7,961 nt of DNA from Deltaproteobacteria bacterium (lineage in GTDB: Bacteria; Desulfobacterota_B; Binatia; UBA9968): positions 1 through 7,961 of the forward strand of contig JACZQL010000043.1 in NCBI GenBank assembly GCA_022545745.1, given 5' to 3'. A model generated the notes under the pieces. It was not told the origin of the DNA. It did not search any database and worked only from the letters and a program-made list of their open reading frames with translations. The position numbers were made by a program, and so were the translations under genes. Shown here one piece after another: positions 1 to 6,292 of the stretch; position 1 is the stretch's first letter; the number at the start of each line of letters is the position of its first letter.

Positions 1-426
1 CTCTTTGAGTTTCCAAAAATCGCTCCAGCTCAGCTGCGTCGGACACTCTGATCCAAATGTTTCTCGTGGCAGTAGAAAGGCGGACGCAAAGGCGTTGGCC
101 TCCTTCTCGTGAATAGGGCTACCCGGTGCAGCATCGGCATGGAGAACGAGGTGTCCAAGTTCATGCGCGATGTCAAAGCGGGATCGGGATGCAGATCGCT
201 TTGAAGGGTTCAGGAAAATGCACGGTCGGGCTCCATGCCAGAACGAGAATGCATCGACAGCCGAAGTCTCGGCGCTCATGACGCTAACGACAATCCCATT
301 CGATTCCATTAACGCAGTCGCGTGGGGGATGGGTCCGAGCCCGAGCCCCCACGCGGCCCTGACGGCATCCGCGATCGCTTCGATGGTGGTCTCGTAGCTT
401 GCCCGTGCGGAGATCCAGGGTGCCAT
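1..426 (-). CDS. ImmA/IrrE-family (M78-like) zinc metallopeptidase, C-terminus cut off by window edge
   Basis: An open minus-strand frame runs from an ATG at 426 through the left edge without a stop (142 codons visible). It carries RFDIAHELGHLVLH, with the zinc-binding HELGH at residues 88-92 (bases 165-151). Downstream is HEKEANAFASAFLLPRE, whose E109 is the expected third zinc ligand. This HExxH plus ExxAxxFAxxFLLP pattern is typical of ImmA/IrrE peptidases, which in phages and ICEs cleave an Xre-type repressor to induce the element, and which also occur in toxin-antitoxin pairs. Residues about 9-50 (SYETTIEAIADAVR, WGLGLGPIPH) match the segment that usually precedes the catalytic core. No helix-turn-helix is visible in this frame. 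The ATG has no good ribosome binding site and a TAG lies just upstream in frame, so this may be the back part of a larger Xre-ImmA protein cut at the primase junction. It overlaps the previous ORF in another frame. The family call is firm; start and function are not. Confidence 0.8.
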   Translation of the reverse strand, partial: MAPWISARASYETTIEAIADAVRAAWGLGLGPIPHATALMESNGIVVSVMSAETSAVDAFSFWHGARPCIFLNPSKRSASRSRFDIAHELGHLVLHADAAPGSPIHEKEANAFASAFLLPRETFGSECPTQLSWSDFWKLKE

Positions 427-856
427 TTTCTACATTGATTAGATAACCGCCCAGGTCAAGTTCACCGATTTTGACATGGATTTTGCTGAACCGCTCCGCC
501 ATCTGGACTGTGGCGCGGATGCGATGAAAACTCCGTCCATTGGTTGCCCATTTCGCGAGTGCCTTTGCATCGTCGTCGCTTGCATTGGCGGCTTCCCTGA
601 GGGCACTGGTCCCCGCAATCTTTATCTCTTGGACGTCCAAATCCTGACACCTCTCATAATAGCCTCGCAACACATCCAGAGTTCGCTGCTGTCCTCCCTG
701 TCCGAGCACTCCATTTTGTTGAACTCCCTCGCCCAGTCTCGTAATCTCTGCACGATCCTCGAGGATTCGAAAGTCTCCTCTATGATCGATCTCGACAATC
801 AGAAGAAGAACAGTGTTGGTGCCGACATCGATGGTGGCAAGACGCCACGTTTCCAT
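284..856 (-). pseudogene. ppx: Truncated Ppx/GppA phosphatase N-terminus in a chimeric ORF
   Basis: The ATG at 856 lies 2 bases after the trmFO stop, so this was the next gene of that unit. Residues 1-93 are a clear Ppx/GppA start: RLATIDVGTNTVLLLIVE (phosphate-1 motif of the ASKHA fold), then EDRAEITRLGEGV and the conserved EIKIAGTSALREAANAS. Family members are normally 300-500 residues and hydrolyse polyphosphate or pppGpp; here everything after that motif is missing, including the second phosphate-binding loop (the DxGGGS-type motif) and the catalytic glutamate region. After about residue 93 the frame continues into primase-like sequence (residues about 94-159). It then reads about 30 residues of arginine-rich, out-of-frame translation to a TGA at 284. 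The 190-residue product cannot be an active phosphatase. Whether this is a real breakage or an assembly join cannot be told from the sequence. The choice between Ppx and GppA is also open. Confidence 0.8.
380..576 (-). pseudogene. Fragment of P4/D5-type phage or plasmid primase-helicase
   Basis: About 60 residues within the ppx-started frame (residues about 94-159 of that ORF) do not belong to Ppx. They read DDDAKALAKWATNGRSFHRIR, a helical stretch, then YLINVENGTLDLRTGKLRDH. The NxxNGTLDLRTGxLRxH signature is characteristic of the D5 N-terminal region of P4-alpha-like primase/helicases carried by phages, satellites and plasmids, and it normally precedes the SF3 helicase domain. Neither the upstream primase domain nor the downstream Walker motifs are present. 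After LRDHHR the expected continuation is lost and the neighbouring frame becomes an ImmA peptidase. The identification comes from recalled family sequence rather than a search. The ends given are estimates of the two junctions. Confidence 0.62.
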
Positions 857-858
857 GC

Positions 859-2202
859 CTATGCCTCTTCGGCTAACGGGAGTGGAAGGGTCTCATTGAC
901 CCTCGTCTGCCAGAGTTCCAACTCCTTCAAGGCCCTCTCGGCCATGAGTTCTTTTTTCGCTTTTCCTCGGGCCGAGGTGGGAAAGGGAAGGGGAGGGAAC
1001 AGGCCGAAGTTTGCGTTCATGGGCTGAAATTCTTGGCGCGAGGTGTCGGTGATGTACCTTAGCAGCGATCCCAGGGCCGTAGTGGGAGGTGGATAAACCG
1101 GTTCCAATCCCGCAGTGATGCGAGCCCCGTTAATTCCAGCTAGCAGGCCCGAGGCGGCGGATTCAATGTACCCCTCGACTCCGGTCATCTGCCCGGCAAA
1201 GAAAAGATCGGGGCGTGACCGCCATTGGAGGGTTGGTCGGAGATGGCGAGGGGAATCAATGAAGGTATTACGGTGAAGACTTCCCAGGCGAACGAATTCT
1301 GCTTTTTTTAGACCCGGGATCAGAGAAAAAACTCGCCTCTGCTCAGGGTAAGTCATCTTCGTCTGGCATCCGACCATGTTGTAGAGAGTCCCCTCACGGT
1401 TTTCCTGTCTCAGTTGAATGACTGCATAGGGTCTTTTCCCTGTGCGCGGATCCATCAAGCCAGTGGGTCTCATGGGACCAAAGGCCAAACTTTCCCTACC
1501 CCTCCTGGCCATTTCTTCAATGGGCTGACAGCCCTCAAAGACGATGAATCGTTCGAAGCTGCGGGTGGGGATTTTTTCGGCAGCCAGTATTGCGTCCACC
1601 AAGCAGCCATATTCTTCACGCGTGAGGGGGAGGTTCAAGTAATCTCCGGAGCCCTGATCATAACGCGAGGCCCGGAAGGCCACTTCCATGTCGATGGACT
1701 CAGCGGTGACAATGGGAGAAATGGCATCATAAAAGTAGAGATGGCGAGAGCCGAGGAGAGAAGCCAGTTGATCCGATAGGGTTGGAGAGGTCAGGGGGCC
1801 AGTGGCCAGAATCACCGGACCTGAGGGTATTTCCTTCACTTCGTCCCGAAGGATCCGTACCCTGGGTAAGGATTGAAGCTCCTCTGTGATAGCCTGGGAA
1901 AAACGCTCTCGATCGACAGCCAGTGCGGAACCTGCGGGGACCCGATTCGCCTCGCCAACGCGGATGATCAGCGAGCCCAATCGTCTCATCTCTTCTTTTA
2001 AGATTCCTGCGCCCGTGGTTAGAGTCTGGGAACGAAAGGAATTGCTACAGACAAGCTCGGCAAGAAACTGAGTGGCATGGGCCTCTGTGGTCCTGACAGG
2101 CCTCATTTCGTAGAGCTCCACAGCTACCCCGCGTCGGGCTAGCTGCCACGCCGCCTCTGATCCGGCCAGACCTCCGCCGATGATCCGAACCGTTCGGTCC
2201 AT
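859..2202 (-). CDS. trmFO: TrmFO, FAD/folate-dependent tRNA (uracil-54-C5) methyltransferase
   Basis: This cytoplasmic flavoprotein makes m5U54 in the T-loop of tRNA, using methylenetetrahydrofolate as carbon donor and reduced FAD. The 447-residue length is normal for the family (roughly 430-450). The N-terminus has the dinucleotide-binding loop [14 protein letters not shown] (residues 7-20). C52 in LVCSNSFRS and C225 in [11 protein letters not shown] correspond to the two functionally important cysteines of characterised TrmFO proteins. Other family blocks are [15 protein letters not shown] (241-255), [15 protein letters not shown] (278-292) and [18 protein letters not shown] (336-353), the last closing the FAD site. 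The C-terminal [12 protein letters not shown] segment is also conserved. The ATG at 2202 starts 3 bases after the topA stop and leads directly into the binding loop, and the stop is followed after 2 bases by the ppx start. This suggests translational coupling. The gene is intact and nothing in it is unusual. Confidence 0.97.
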   Translation of the reverse strand: MDRTVRIIGGGLAGSEAAWQLARRGVAVELYEMRPVRTTEAHATQFLAELVCSNSFRSQTLTTGAGILKEEMRRLGSLIIRVGEANRVPAGSALAVDRERFSQAITEELQSLPRVRILRDEVKEIPSGPVILATGPLTSPTLSDQLASLLGSRHLYFYDAISPIVTAESIDMEVAFRASRYDQGSGDYLNLPLTREEYGCLVDAILAAEKIPTRSFERFIVFEGCQPIEEMARRGRESLAFGPMRPTGLMDPRTGKRPYAVIQLRQENREGTLYNMVGCQTKMTYPEQRRVFSLIPGLKKAEFVRLGSLHRNTFIDSPRHLRPTLQWRSRPDLFFAGQMTGVEGYIESAASGLLAGINGARITAGLEPVYPPPTTALGSLLRYITDTSRQEFQPMNANFGLFPPLPFPTSARGKAKKELMAERALKELELWQTRVNETLPLPLAEEA

Positions 2203-2205
2203 GCC

Positions 2206-4476
2206 TCACTCTGCCATCTGGATCGTATAGTCGCAATCTTCTTTATGACACCGGCGGACCTTACCTGCTCTCTTGGTGACCTTCTCGAGAAGGATGGGCG
2301 CACTGCATTTAGGGCAGGGCTCTCCCACGGGCCGGTCCCAGCTGGCAAAGCGACAATTGGGATATCGGTCGCAGGCGTAGAAGAGCTTGCCGCGCCGGGA
2401 TTTTTTCTCCTGCAGATTTCCTTCCCCACAGGATGGACAACGAATCCCAAGCTCCACTGGTTTTGTCAAAGGCCGCATGTTTTTGCATTCCGGATAACCG
2501 CTGCATCCCAAGAATCGACCGTATTTACCCCAGCGAATTTCCAGGGGACGTCCACACTTCTCACAGATCTCTCCGGTTTCTCCGTCCTCTACCTTGATCT
2601 TACCCTCCTCGTCCCGGGTAAAATTCTTGGTGTTTTTGCACTCCGGATACTTAGGACAGGCAAGGAACTCACCGTTTCGACCCCATTTGACCACCATCAT
2701 CGCCGCACATTTCTCACAGGCGATTTCCGTTGGGATTTCTTCTCGCTTCACATCTCTCATTTCGGCCTCGGCCTTCTTGAGGTCGCGGGAGAAAGATGCG
2801 TAGAAGCGCTTCATGACCTTGATCCAATCTTCACTGCCTGCCTCGATTTTGTCTAAGATGGTTTCCATTCCTGCGGTGAACTCGACGTTGAGAATATCGG
2901 GAAAACAATCCACCAGAAGCTCGGTGATGAGCATTCCGAGCTCCGTGGGTACGAGCGTTCTCCTCTCATCCTGGACAATGTATTCTCTGGTCATAATATT
3001 GGAAACGATGACCGCATAGGTGGAGGGCCGTCCAATCCCTTTCTCGTCTAACTCCTTGATCAGGGAGGCCTGAGAGAAGCGGGGCGGGGGTTGAGTGAAG
3101 TGTTGGCGTGGCTCGAGGGAATGTAACGTCAGGTTTTCTCCCGTCTGAAAGTCTGGGAGCGTGGACTCCTTTTCCTCATCCTCATCGTCTTTCCCTTCGA
3201 TGTAGAGCTTCATGAAACCGTCAAATTTCAGCTGTTGGCCGGTGGCGCGGAAAACCCCTTCACCCACTTGGATGTCAAACGCCGTCTGGTCATAGATGGC
3301 TGGCCGCATCTGGCCCGCGACGAACCGATCCCATATCAAGCAGTAGAGTGAAAAGATGTCTCGGCGCAGATACCTCCGCACACGATCGGGGGGATAATCC
3401 ATGGAAGTGGGTCGGATGGCCTCGTGGGCGTCTTGGCTTCCTTTTTTGGAACGGTAGGTGACCGGTTTCTCCGGCAAGTAACTGTCGCCGTATTGGCCCT
3501 GGATGAAGCCACGTACATTCTGGATCGCATCTGTAGAGACACGGGTCGAGTCGGTCCGCATGTAGGTTATCAGCCCAACGGATCCTTCCGTACCCAATTC
3601 AATTCCCTCGTATAACCTCTGGGCCGCCTGCATCGTACGCTGGGGTTGGAAACCCAACTTCCGGGCCGCCTCCTGCTGGAGCTTACTGGTAACAAAAGGT
3701 GGGGCCGGAAAACGGCGCCGTTCTTTCTTTTCCACCTGCCCGATGACCCAGGATGCACCCTCTAAAGATCGGGTGATTCCCTGAACCTGTTTTTCGTCCT
3801 CGACCCGTACCTTTTTGTTGTCGATCTTGTCTCCCTGCCACTGGACCAACTTCGCTTCAAACTCCGGCCCAACATGACCTCGCAAAAGGGCCGTCAGGGA
3901 CCAGTATTCGAGGGGCTTAAAGGCACGAATTTCTTTTTCACGATCACAGACCAACCGTACGGCCACCGATTGCACCCGTCCCGCGCTGAGTCCCCTGCGC
4001 ACCTTTTTCCACAGGATCGGGCTAATCTGATAACCCACCAGTCGATCCAGAATTCGCCGGGCGATCTGGGCCTCAAACTTCTTTCGGTCTAGCTTTTGCG
4101 GATGGTTGATGGCCTCTTGAACTGCCTTGCGGGTAATTTCGTTAATCAAGAGCCGATGCATTTGGCTGCCATTTTTTCCGATCTGGTCCGCGATATGCCA
4201 GGCGATGGCCTCGCCCTCACGGTCAGGATCTGAGGCAAGATAGATATTTTCTTTACCCTTGGAGGTTCGCTTGAGATCGTCGATGATTTTTTTCTTTCCC
4301 GGAATGACGCGAAAGTCCGGGGTAAACCCGCCCTCGATATCTACTCCCAATTTGCTCTTGGGTAGATCCACCACATGGCCCACGGAGGCCTTAACCTGGA
4401 AATCCCGTCCCAGGTATTTTTCCAAGGTTTTGGCCTTGGCCGGAGATTCAACGATCACTAAATTTTTTGCTGCCAT
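2206..4476 (-). CDS. topA: DNA topoisomerase I (type IA, omega protein)
   Basis: This enzyme relaxes negatively supercoiled DNA by transient single-strand breakage and counters gyrase. The 756 residues begin with a Toprim domain: IVESPAKAKTLEKYLG with E10, and DPDREGEAIAWH with D83, D85 and E87 as metal-binding acids. The central domains contain GLITYMRTDSTR, in which Y305 is the nucleophile that links to the 5' phosphate. SAGRVQSVAVRLV (164-176) and DEKGIGRPSTYA (477-488) are further family blocks. The C-terminus carries four C4 zinc-ribbon modules: C587/C590/C607/C613, C638/C641/C658/C664, C680/C683/C702/C708 and C721/C724/C743/C748. All sixteen cysteines are present. An acidic linker (DDEDEEKE, about 430-437) lies before the last catalytic-core segment. 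The ATG at 4476 gives the family-standard start MAAKNLVIVES; only a weak GTGAG-like ribosome binding site precedes it. It lies 44 bases after dprA and is directly coupled to trmFO. The dprA-topA-trmFO order is common in several bacterial phyla. Confidence 0.98.
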   Translation of the reverse strand: MAAKNLVIVESPAKAKTLEKYLGRDFQVKASVGHVVDLPKSKLGVDIEGGFTPDFRVIPGKKKIIDDLKRTSKGKENIYLASDPDREGEAIAWHIADQIGKNGSQMHRLLINEITRKAVQEAINHPQKLDRKKFEAQIARRILDRLVGYQISPILWKKVRRGLSAGRVQSVAVRLVCDREKEIRAFKPLEYWSLTALLRGHVGPEFEAKLVQWQGDKIDNKKVRVEDEKQVQGITRSLEGASWVIGQVEKKERRRFPAPPFVTSKLQQEAARKLGFQPQRTMQAAQRLYEGIELGTEGSVGLITYMRTDSTRVSTDAIQNVRGFIQGQYGDSYLPEKPVTYRSKKGSQDAHEAIRPTSMDYPPDRVRRYLRRDIFSLYCLIWDRFVAGQMRPAIYDQTAFDIQVGEGVFRATGQQLKFDGFMKLYIEGKDDEDEEKESTLPDFQTGENLTLHSLEPRQHFTQPPPRFSQASLIKELDEKGIGRPSTYAVIVSNIMTREYIVQDERRTLVPTELGMLITELLVDCFPDILNVEFTAGMETILDKIEAGSEDWIKVMKRFYASFSRDLKKAEAEMRDVKREEIPTEIACEKCAAMMVVKWGRNGEFLACPKYPECKNTKNFTRDEEGKIKVEDGETGEICEKCGRPLEIRWGKYGRFLGCSGYPECKNMRPLTKPVELGIRCPSCGEGNLQEKKSRRGKLFYACDRYPNCRFASWDRPVGEPCPKCSAPILLEKVTKRAGKVRRCHKEDCDYTIQMAE

Positions 4477-4520
4477 ATCGTGTTCTCACATTCGATGATA
4501 TTACAACGCACCCACCCCAA

Positions 4521-5663
4521 TCAATTGGACCTAAATCTTTTCCCGGGTAGCTGCTTTAACAGGCCCTTTATTTCCAAATCTAAAAGGATCTCCGAAACCT
4601 TGGCCGATGGGAGACCACTCGCTTGGATGACCTCATCAATCTGGCGAGGGGACTCCTGGACCAGTTCAAACACCTTCTTCGCCTCAAGGCTAGCGTTGGG
4701 AGGCAACGAGGGACGAGAAGGTTGCATGACCCCCTTACCTTGTGAAAGGAGTTGAGGGGCAATCTCTGCTAAAATATCTTCGATGCCCTCTACCAACTTT
4801 GCCCCTTGGCGTATTAACTGGTGTGTCCCGCGGCTCCGGCTCGCTCCTGCCTGACCAGGCACTGCGAAGACTTCTCTTCCCTGCTCGTTTGCCAGGCCGG
4901 CCGTGATCAAGGAGCCACTTTTTTCTGTCGCTTCCACCACGACTACCCCCAGTGATAGACCGCTGATGAGACGGTTACGCGAGGGGAAGTTAAAAGGGAA
5001 AGGGGGAGTTCCCATGGGGAGGTCGGAAAAAATAGCTCCATGTTCGCAAATCCTTTCATACAGGTCCTTATGTTCCCACGGGTAGGCGATATCCACTCCC
5101 GACCCGAGGACGGCCACTGTCGTGCCACCCGCTTCCAGCGCGGCCTCATGGGCTTGACCATCGATGCCCCGGGCCATTCCGCTAATCACTGCAAAACCTG
5201 AAGAGGATAAGCCATAACAGAGATCTCGGGTCATCTTCAACCCATACTCGCTGGCGCTTCGGGATCCGACCACAGCCACCGCCTTTTCGATTTTATCTCC
5301 AAGCTCTCCCAACATATAAAGGAGGGGAGGGGGATCGGCGATCATCCGCAGCCGAGCAGGATAGTTCCTATCATTATAAGGAATAATCTTTACCCCCGCC
5401 GCGGTGGCGCGATCCATTTCCAGCCTGGCCTGTTCCCAATCGGAGAAACTACTGAGACCGCGGATGGCCTGGCTCTCAAGGCCGGGAATCTGGGCAAGCT
5501 CCGCCTCCGATTTCCCAAAGGCCAAGCTGGGATCCCCCAATTGCTCGACAATGGTTTTGAACCCCGCGCAGCCCAGTCCCTTAACGTGCCTGAGCGCCAG
5601 CCAGGGGAGATATTCTCTTTCGTTCAAAGATGGCGTAGGAAAGCCCTCCTGCACAGATCTCAT
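4521..5663 (-). CDS. dprA: DprA/Smf, DNA-processing protein that loads RecA on single-stranded DNA
   Basis: DprA binds incoming single-stranded DNA in natural transformation and hands it to RecA; the gene is also widespread in species not known to be competent. The protein has 380 residues. A helix-hairpin-helix-like N-terminal part spans about residues 18-75 (EYLPWLALRHVKGLG). The Rossmann-like core spans about 127-300, with AVVGSRSASEYG, SGMARGIDGQAHEAALEAGG, AVLGSGVDIAYP, NFPSRNRLISGLS, EKSGSLITAGLANEQGREV and FAVPG followed by GTHQLIRQGA. A winged-helix tail (about 325-376) ends in DLEIKGLLKQLPGKRFR. All core motifs are intact. The ATG at 5663 is the first start after a TAG in frame, but no clear ribosome binding site precedes it. 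An AGGAGGG lies inside codons 5-7, yet the nearest start after it, the TTG of codon 13, is 16 bases away, so the ATG is kept with some doubt. A promoter candidate lies about 50-77 bases upstream. Confidence 0.96.
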   Translation of the reverse strand: MRSVQEGFPTPSLNEREYLPWLALRHVKGLGCAGFKTIVEQLGDPSLAFGKSEAELAQIPGLESQAIRGLSSFSDWEQARLEMDRATAAGVKIIPYNDRNYPARLRMIADPPPLLYMLGELGDKIEKAVAVVGSRSASEYGLKMTRDLCYGLSSSGFAVISGMARGIDGQAHEAALEAGGTTVAVLGSGVDIAYPWEHKDLYERICEHGAIFSDLPMGTPPFPFNFPSRNRLISGLSLGVVVVEATEKSGSLITAGLANEQGREVFAVPGQAGASRSRGTHQLIRQGAKLVEGIEDILAEIAPQLLSQGKGVMQPSRPSLPPNASLEAKKVFELVQESPRQIDEVIQASGLPSAKVSEILLDLEIKGLLKQLPGKRFRSN

Positions 5664-5711
5664 GTGCCAATGGTAGTCTACCGCAATCTTTAGTGATTTG
5701 TCAGGTAGTTT

Positions 5712-5740
5712 ATTCTAGCTGCTTACCAGGGTCGCTGCAA
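5712..5740 (-). promoter_or_regulatory. Possible sigma70-type promoter for dprA-topA-trmFO
   Basis: Reading the minus strand, TTGCAG (5740-5735) and TAGAAT (5717-5712) are separated by 17 bases. The -10 box matches TATAAT at five of six positions; the -35 box matches TTGACA only in its first three bases. A start near 5705 would give a leader of about 40 bases before the dprA ATG. This is pattern matching alone, in the only sizeable gap between ogt and dprA. Confidence 0.35.
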
Positions 5741-5763
5741 AAGGGGTAGATCCACCCGCGACC
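5730..5763 (-). repeat. Nested inverted repeat (possible RNA hairpin) between ogt and dprA
   Basis: On the minus strand GGTCGC (5763-5758) pairs with GCGACC (5735-5730). Inside it, GGGT (5757-5754) pairs with ACCC (5747-5744), and TTTT follows shortly after the inner stem. It begins 20 bases after the ogt stop and overlaps the candidate -35 box of dprA. The inner stem plus four T could act as a weak terminator or attenuator for ogt transcripts. The stem is short and the T run is interrupted, so a chance structure is possible. Confidence 0.3.
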
Positions 5764-5782
5764 TAAAGATAAATTTCCCCTG

Positions 5783-6292
5783 TCATCCTCGGGCCTTACC
5801 TCGAAGTGGTGAGTGTTTTTTTTCCATCTCCAATAATCGTTTCTTCAACCCTGTGCCGAGGGCATAGCCGCCAAGGGTTCCATTGCTCCGGACGACACGA
5901 TGGCAGGGAATAATGATTGGAATTGGATTCCTAGCTAGGGCATTGCCTACGGCTCGTGCCGCTTTGGGTTTTCCTAAACGCTGGGCCAGCCATCGATAGC
6001 TTCTCACTTCACCGTAGGGGATTTGGGTTGCAGCCTTAAGCACCGCATGAGTAAACGCGGGCAGTCCCCGTAAGTCACAGGGTGTGGAAAAAGACCGGGA
6101 GCGTCCCCTGAGGTAAGAACGCAATTCCTTTTGCGCCTTCACTCTCCAACGGTGAGCCGATGGATGACTGTTCTTTGCATGCTGGCGCGGTACCATGGTT
6201 CGACTGCCACGCCCAAGCCGCACTTCCTCCACCCCGTCTTGCGTCGTCGCAATGAACAACGCAAGCGCATCACTTCGAATTGGTTGTTTCAA
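5783..6292 (-). CDS. ogt: Methylated-DNA--[protein]-cysteine S-methyltransferase (O6-alkylguanine repair)
   Basis: This suicide repair protein transfers an alkyl group from O6-alkylguanine in DNA to its own cysteine. The 169-residue length is normal for Ogt/Ada-C proteins. The C-terminal DNA-binding/methyltransferase domain spans about residues 77-160: FTHAVLKAATQIPYGEVRSY, then GKPKAARAVGNALARNPIPI and IIPCHRVVRSNGTLGGYALG. C130 in PCHRVV is the alkyl acceptor. Y99, R113 (the arginine that flips the base) and N122 sit where the family expects them. The N-terminal part is poorly conserved, as is usual. The start is a TTG whose TTGA overlaps the TGA stop of der; an AAGGAGAGG site 6 bases upstream strongly supports it and points to translational coupling. 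The gene is thus in a block with der, which has no obvious functional link to alkylation repair. ada-type regulation is not visible. The symbol ogt is chosen on domain content; mgmt or adaB-type names would be equivalent. Confidence 0.95.
   Translation of the reverse strand: MKQPIRSDALALFIATTQDGVEEVRLGRGSRTMVPRQHAKNSHPSAHRWRVKAQKELRSYLRGRSRSFSTPCDLRGLPAFTHAVLKAATQIPYGEVRSYRWLAQRLGKPKAARAVGNALARNPIPIIIPCHRVVRSNGTLGGYALGTGLKKRLLEMEKKHSPLRGKARG

Noticed and set aside
284..376. C-terminal about 30 residues of the chimeric ppx/primase ORF as a real domain
   Set aside because: The arginine-rich tail is the out-of-frame reading of the ImmA coding sequence, which makes sense only in the shifted frame.
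170..397. Plus-strand ORF of 75 codons at the left end
   Set aside because: The opposite strand here encodes the HELGH peptidase with all motifs in frame, so the plus frame is antisense noise.
476..1027. Plus-strand ORF of 183 codons
   Set aside because: It lies opposite ppx and the end of trmFO, crosses their boundary, and its translation shows no recognisable domain. It is a shadow of the minus-strand genes.
2245..2856. Plus-strand ORF of 203 codons
   Set aside because: It is entirely opposite the zinc-ribbon and core region of topA, whose motifs are all intact. The plus-strand translation has no family features.
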